A stretch of 64,000 nt of DNA from Clostridium lacusfryxellense (GTDB lineage Bacteria > Bacillota > Clostridia > Clostridiales > Clostridiaceae), in NCBI RefSeq assembly GCF_018861735.1, contig NZ_JAHLEB010000006.1:1-64000 (forward strand). The letters run 5' to 3'. Position 1 is the stretch's first letter; the number at the start of each line of letters is the position of its first letter. The notes under the pieces were generated by a model that was given only the letters and a program-made list of their open reading frames with translations, ran no database searches and was not told the DNA's origin. The position numbers and the translations under genes are program-made. Below are positions 60,501-64,000 of the stretch, one piece after another.

Positions 60501-62653
60501 GCAACTGAAGCATCGCCACTTGACCATATTACATTTTTATTTGTTGCATCAGTTGGATTTACTGTTGATATGAGATTAACTACTTCTCCTACTTTTAAAT
60601 TTGCCGTAGTTTTGTCTAAGCTTACTCCTGTTACTCCAGTTAATGGTTTTGTTACAATTAAAGAATATTTTTGTGTTGTACTAAATCCAGAATAAGGATA
60701 TACCTTTATATAATAATTTCCTATTTCACCTGCATTAAAATTTATGAATTCAGATGAGGTACTACCTGAAGCTGAACTTCCAATTACTTGACCAGATGGA
60801 TTGTATAAATCTAAGTCATAATCGAATGGTAAGTCTGAAAGTGCTATACACATATCCCCTGTTTTATTAACATTCAGCTTATAATAATCTACATCTGTAT
60901 TGGACGATATATATGACTGATATCTTGTTCCTAAATTTATTGGATATGATGTTTCCATAGTATCGTTTGGTTCATATAGATCATTTACTGGCGCTTCCCC
61001 CACTCCAACTGAATAAAATGAATTATTTACAGCTGTCACTTCAACAGAATTCGCTCCATATAAATCAGTAGCTGCTTGTTCAAGACCAACTTTTGCTTGT
61101 TCAAAATCTGTATTTTCATTCATATAGGTAACTAAAGCCCTGTAATATATTTTAGCAGTCTTTTCTACACCTATATTCTTAACCGTAAGATATGCAGCTT
61201 TATTGGGAATACCAGAATTTGTGTGAACACCACCCCAATCACCAGAATCATTGTCAGAAGAATTTTCATAATTACTCATATTATCCGGTTGATCATATAG
61301 TGTAGGGTTTGATAGACTTCTTAGTGCATCTCCTGGAGTATATGGCGTATATATATCATCACCTATTACCCAGTCTGCTGTGTTAAATGCCCAATTCCCT
61401 CCAGAAGCAACATTGTATTTGTCATAGGTGGAAATAAATACTCCAAATACATCCGCCATTGATTCATTTAGAGCACCTGATTGATTATGATATTGAAGAT
61501 TTGCAGTATTACTTATTACTCCATGAGTCATTTCATGCCCAACAACATCTAAATCGCCACTAAGATAGGTAAAGTTGTATCCATCACCGTCTCCATATAT
61601 CATTTCATATCCATCCCAGAAAGCATTATTGTAGCTATTGCCATAGTGAGTATAAGATTTAATAGCCATACCATTGCCATCCAAGCTGTTTCTATTAAAT
61701 AAATTTTTATAGAAGTCAGTTACTTTACCGGCATTATAATGTGCACTGACAGAAGCTTTATAGTCTACAGTATTAAAAAAATCACTAATATTTGAAACCA
61801 GGGGTCCAGACGGGTACGTTCCATGATTTAACGTATAAGTATCTATGCTGCTTGTTGCTGATTTGGTTAAATCCATCATTTGATATGAAGTCCCATATTT
61901 ATATAAATTCAAATTTTTATTTTTTCCAAGAACATCAATACCCGAACCACTTATTGCTCCATCAAATCTTATATTATTTTCAGTCTTAATTACTTTTCCT
62001 GAATGTACCTCAACAAAAACATCATAATTTCCTATTGTAGGGTCTGTATAAGATATATTAACTTTAAATACTTCATAATTTTTTTTATCTTTAGTTAATA
62101 TTAACTTATCTACTTTTGGAGTATTTCTTAAGATTTTATAAGTATACTGTTTTTTAGCTATTTCAACAGCATCACTTTCAGAAACATCCCTATTCCCAAG
62201 GGTTGTCACACTCTTGTTTTTTTCGAATTTACCGTTAACACTTACTATAGTTCCACTTTTATCAAAGTTTACATTTATCAAATTGCCCTTCACTTTAATT
62301 CCCTTAATAACTTGTGCAAATTTTACATATGTATGTCCAATATCATCTTTTTTTACTTCAACAGCCTTCAAGTCATCTGTTACATTATCGATTCCAAATA
62401 AAGGCTTGTTTTCTTCCAAAAACTTTCTTGCTGATTTCTCACCTGTAATCTGTTTATTGGCAAGATTTCCTGATATAAATACTTGTCCACCTTTTTCGTT
62501 TAATTTCAACTTACCTTTGCTTAAGCTATTAAGCTTTTGAATAGTCTGTACCTTTCCTGAATTTTGTTTTGGATTTAATTCCTTAGCAGATATAGAAACG
62601 GGCATAGAGCTAAGTAATGCTAAACTTATAAAAATACAAATAAACCTTTTCAT
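57584..62653 (-). CDS. Very large secreted M4 (thermolysin-family) protease with Ig and FN3 arrays
   Basis: A 1689-residue secreted protein. Signal peptide (about 1-24), FTP and PepSY propeptide domains (about 40-225), M4 domain (about 235-555; HEMTH 373-377, ALNESMADVFG with Glu397, GGVHTNSGIPNKAAY), PPC domain (about 560-665), three Big_2 Ig domains (about 670-905), seven FN3 domains (about 910-1565; ASGYEIYRSTSSSG, TYYYKVRAY) and a C-terminal beta-rich domain. The zinc ligands and proton donor are present, so it is active after cleavage of the propeptide. Most M4 enzymes are 500-600 residues, so the ~1000-residue tail is unusual, likely binding polysaccharide or collagen. AAGGGGG precedes the ATG. 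Confidence 0.93.
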   Translation of the reverse strand: MKRFICIFISLALLSSMPVSISAKELNPKQNSGKVQTIQKLNSLSKGKLKLNEKGGQVFISGNLANKQITGEKSARKFLEENKPLFGIDNVTDDLKAVEVKKDDIGHTYVKFAQVIKGIKVKGNLINVNFDKSGTIVSVNGKFEKNKSVTTLGNRDVSESDAVEIAKKQYTYKILRNTPKVDKLILTKDKKNYEVFKVNISYTDPTIGNYDVFVEVHSGKVIKTENNIRFDGAISGSGIDVLGKNKNLNLYKYGTSYQMMDLTKSATSSIDTYTLNHGTYPSGPLVSNISDFFNTVDYKASVSAHYNAGKVTDFYKNLFNRNSLDGNGMAIKSYTHYGNSYNNAFWDGYEMIYGDGDGYNFTYLSGDLDVVGHEMTHGVISNTANLQYHNQSGALNESMADVFGVFISTYDKYNVASGGNWAFNTADWVIGDDIYTPYTPGDALRSLSNPTLYDQPDNMSNYENSSDNDSGDWGGVHTNSGIPNKAAYLTVKNIGVEKTAKIYYRALVTYMNENTDFEQAKVGLEQAATDLYGANSVEVTAVNNSFYSVGVGEAPVNDLYEPNDTMETSYPINLGTRYQSYISSNTDVDYYKLNVNKTGDMCIALSDLPFDYDLDLYNPSGQVIGSSASGSTSSEFINFNAGEIGNYYIKVYPYSGFSTTQKYSLIVTKPLTGVTGVSLDKTTANLKVGEVVNLISTVNPTDATNKNVIWSSGDASVATVNNAGKVTAVRNGTTTLTVTTADGGYTATCDVTVQSVQVTGISLNRSDAELKTSESITLVATINPTVATNKNVTWLSSNDSIATVNSIGKVTAVGKGTATITVRTVDGGYTDSCSVSVTQSVTGVILDKTTAGLKVGESTSLRATVRPADAFNNNATWSSTNSSVASVDGAGKVTALGIGTATIKITTADGGYTSSCNIIVFQAPAVPIGLQAISAGYNNIKISWGAVTGASGYEIYRSTSSSGTYSKVGEIASLNYINSSLITGTNYYYKVRAYKTVWATKYYGNYSSIISAKPVLPVPASAVAVSAGYNSIKISWGVVSGSSGNEIYRSTSNSGTYSKVGEVTASTYIDTGLTIATTYYYKVRSYRAVGTTRIYGGYSSIVSAKPIPLAPISVNAVSASYNSNKITWGAVSGASAYQVYRAISSTGIYSLINTTTSLSYTNTGLSTGKTYYYKIMVYRTIGTTKVYSLYSTVVSSKPVPATPASPKAVSSSYNSIKVNWGIVREASGYEVYRSTSSAGTYGLVNSTNTLAFSNAGLKTGIAYFYKIRSFKIVGSTKVLGNCSAVVSAKPIPSVPTNAYAISTSYNAIKISWVASGGANGYEVYKSTSSTGAYSLVTSTTATSYINTGLATNTNYYYRIRSYNTNGTSKLYGGFSSTVSSKPIPAIPTSVKAVSSSYNSNNISWIKISGASGYEVYTASSSAGPYRVLGTTSALSYNNTGLTTGRTYYYKVRAYTTVGNTRVYSSYSAVVLSKVVLSVPASVKAILSSYNSIKTSWSAVSGASGYMIYRSTSSAGAYNLLSTTTSTSYNNTGLTTNKTYYYKVIAYRTVGTTKLYSGYSMAVSAVSRAQYTPNYSVLSLSETNAYTSVVIFYITNYGPTPLKIYSAGSNLLDNDSTVFNRNLQMVDSTTAKDITSIEFPTGSSGWVCFRVKGNPTWYDAKSRINYEFTYDNVWYNGSASYYYGPWYSKK

Positions 62654-62788
62654 AAAAAATCCCCCTTGACTAATTTATCCCATATAATAACGATTTATTA
62701 TATCATTTATAATATGATTTTTACATAGTATTCCAAAGATATTTTATCTAAGGTTATTCTAGCAATAATTTCTAAAACGTCACAATCT

Positions 62789-62829
62789 AAAATACCATCA
62801 TTAAATAATATTTAACGATGGTATTTTTA
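62789..62829 (-). terminator. Terminator of the FN3/InlB-repeat gene
   Basis: AAATACCATCGTTAAATA pairs with TATTTAATGATGGTATTT, T-run on the minus strand. Confidence 0.8.
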
Positions 62830-62860
62830 ATACAGTCATATATTTAATTTCATTTTTTTA

Positions 62861-64000
62861 CTATAATTTTGCATATACTATCGATGTCCACTTACCATAT
62901 ACTCTTATTTTTCCAACAGTCCTGTATGACCTCATTTTATAGTAATAAGTTTTCGATCTTGTTAGATGAGAATTTGTATAATAAAAATTTGTCGTTCCTG
63001 TTAATAAGTTATAGGCTCCTAATTTAGAAGTGGCTTTATATATTTCATACCCACTTGCCCCAGTTACTGTATTCCATGAAAGTTTAATGCTAGCAGAATT
63101 TATTCGTGCAGCTTTAAAATTTGTCGGTGTAGCTGGTATTGGTTTTGCACTTACGACAGCTGAGAGCACACTGCATACTTTAACATTACCAACCATCCTA
63201 TATCCTCTAACCTTATAGTAATAATTACTATTTGTTACAAGACCAGTGTTCTTATAGCTTGTTGCGGTAGTAGTTGATATTAATTTATATATTCCCGCAC
63301 TTGATCCCGCTCTGTAAATCTCGTATTTACTCGTTCCAGTTACTGCATTCCAACTAACATTATTGCTATTATATGAGGATGATGATGCTTTTACTGATGT
63401 TGGTGCTGATAGTGTTGTTTTTGAACTTGTCGCAGCAGAACAATTGCTGTATACTTTTGTTGTTCCGATTGTTGTGTATGCCCTTACTTTATAATAGTAA
63501 GTGTTTCCAGTTATAAGGCTGGCATTGCTATAGCTTATAGAAGTTGTAGTTGAGACCAATGAGTAAATTCCTGTACTTGAGCTTGCTCTATATACATCAT
63601 ACCCTCTTGCTCCTGCAACCGCTTGCCATGTAAGCTTTATACTATTGTACGAAGTCGCTACAGATTTAACTGAAGTAGGTGTTGCCGGTACCCATTTTGC
63701 ATAAAGTGTTATATTGTCAGTTATTTGGGTATTTGCAAAGTCAAATAGATTTGTAAAGGTATTTGATTTATACCACCCTCCAAAAGTGTATCCTGATTTA
63801 GTTGGATTTAATGGTTTAATCGATTTAGTATTATATTCAACTGACTTGCTTGCTACTGCTGAGCCTCCGTTTGAATTAAATGTTACTATGTAGTTCATTT
63901 TAGGATCTGTTGAGAACCATGAATATATACTTTCGTAATTAGAACTGTTAAATCCAGTTCCAATTCTAATTAAAGGATATCCTACAGTTTTTTTGACCAA
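62861..64000 (-). CDS. C-terminal part of a surface protein with InlB-type B repeat and FN3 domains
   Basis: The gene enters from the right edge, so its N terminus is missing; 379 residues are visible. They contain a Listeria-Bacteroides (InlB B-type) repeat (about 35-108; VTFNSNGGSAV, SGYTFGGWYK, ITLYAKWVP) and three FN3 domains (about 110-379; SYNSIKLTWQAV, GYDVYRASSSTG) much like those of the preceding protease. No anchor is seen at the C terminus. It is probably a large secreted enzyme or adhesin whose catalytic part lies outside the window. Confidence 0.85.
   Translation of the reverse strand: MVKKTVGYPLIRIGTGFNSSNYESIYSWFSTDPKMNYIVTFNSNGGSAVASKSVEYNTKSIKPLNPTKSGYTFGGWYKSNTFTNLFDFANTQITDNITLYAKWVPATPTSVKSVATSYNSIKLTWQAVAGARGYDVYRASSSTGIYSLVSTTTSISYSNASLITGNTYYYKVRAYTTIGTTKVYSNCSAATSSKTTLSAPTSVKASSSSYNSNNVSWNAVTGTSKYEIYRAGSSAGIYKLISTTTATSYKNTGLVTNSNYYYKVRGYRMVGNVKVCSVLSAVVSAKPIPATPTNFKAARINSASIKLSWNTVTGASGYEIYKATSKLGAYNLLTGTTNFYYTNSHLTRSKTYYYKMRSYRTVGKIRVYGKWTSIVYAKL

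Noticed and set aside
60039-60695. Plus-strand 218-codon frame across the Ig region of the M4 protease
   Set aside because: Antisense shadow of the Big_2 domains; no start signal.

Overview
The window is AT-rich DNA with strong AGGAGG-type ribosome binding sites, frequent TTG/GTG starts and compact intergenic hairpin terminators. Gene content (FeoA-FeoA-FeoB with a FeoC-like protein, an iron-sulfur flavoprotein, class D sortase, M4 protease, several c-di-GMP proteins) points to a Clostridium-like low-GC Firmicute; this is inference, since no rRNA or other phylogenetic marker is present. I found no rRNA, tRNA, CRISPR array or complete insertion sequence.

Layout. 1-20.4 kb: small membrane peptides and repeats, a cell-wall amidase, a Fic protein, a HAD phosphatase, a neighbouring c-di-GMP pair (tandem HD-GYP protein, then a 7TM-GAF-GGDEF cyclase), a flavoprotein diverging from an HxlR regulator, a three-gene DUF3791/DUF3990 cassette, a cytidylate-kinase-like protein, a ferritin-like protein, three DUF2140 (YpmS-like) paralogues around a membrane MutS-like ATPase, a nitroreductase and a DUF6241 protein. 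20.4-24.9 kb: galE, mgtE with a long leader that encodes a small ORF, a Uma2-type protein and a secreted basic protein. 25-32 kb: an osmolyte-uptake locus with a BusR-type GntR/RCK_C repressor, three permease-binding-protein fusions and one CBS-containing ATPase. 32-46 kb: a second DUF6241 protein, two orphan histidine kinases with nearly the same catalytic core, an acyltransferase, the feo operon ending in a methionine-repeat protein, an LRR/YARHG lipoprotein and a MqsR-like/MqsA-Panacea toxin-antitoxin pair. 46-64 kb: a sortase and its LPxT-type substrate, two CNNM/CorC-type proteins, a duplicated-Ig secreted protein, an XRE-ImmA pair, an LCP enzyme, an SGNH hydrolase, a 1689-residue M4 protease with Ig and FN3 arrays, and a truncated FN3/InlB-repeat protein.

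The most interesting signals lie between or across genes. (1) Two families of 150-250 bp imperfect palindromes occur twice each, and all four copies sit against the stop codon of a minus-strand gene; in one family the inner stem differs at paired positions while the loop is conserved. (2) An inverted repeat of the form ACAA[C/T]-N16/17-[G/A]TTGT straddles the -10 box of busR and of two opu promoters, making it a strong candidate BusR operator. (3) Magnesium genes show possible nascent-peptide control: a 29-codon leader ORF overlapping alternative hairpins before mgtE, and a CNNM-family protein starting MEPDPAP, like the ribosome-destabilising EPDP peptide of enterobacterial mgtL. (4) Two compact small-gene modules look like toxin-antitoxin systems, one with an unusual MqsA-zinc-finger/HTH/Panacea antitoxin.
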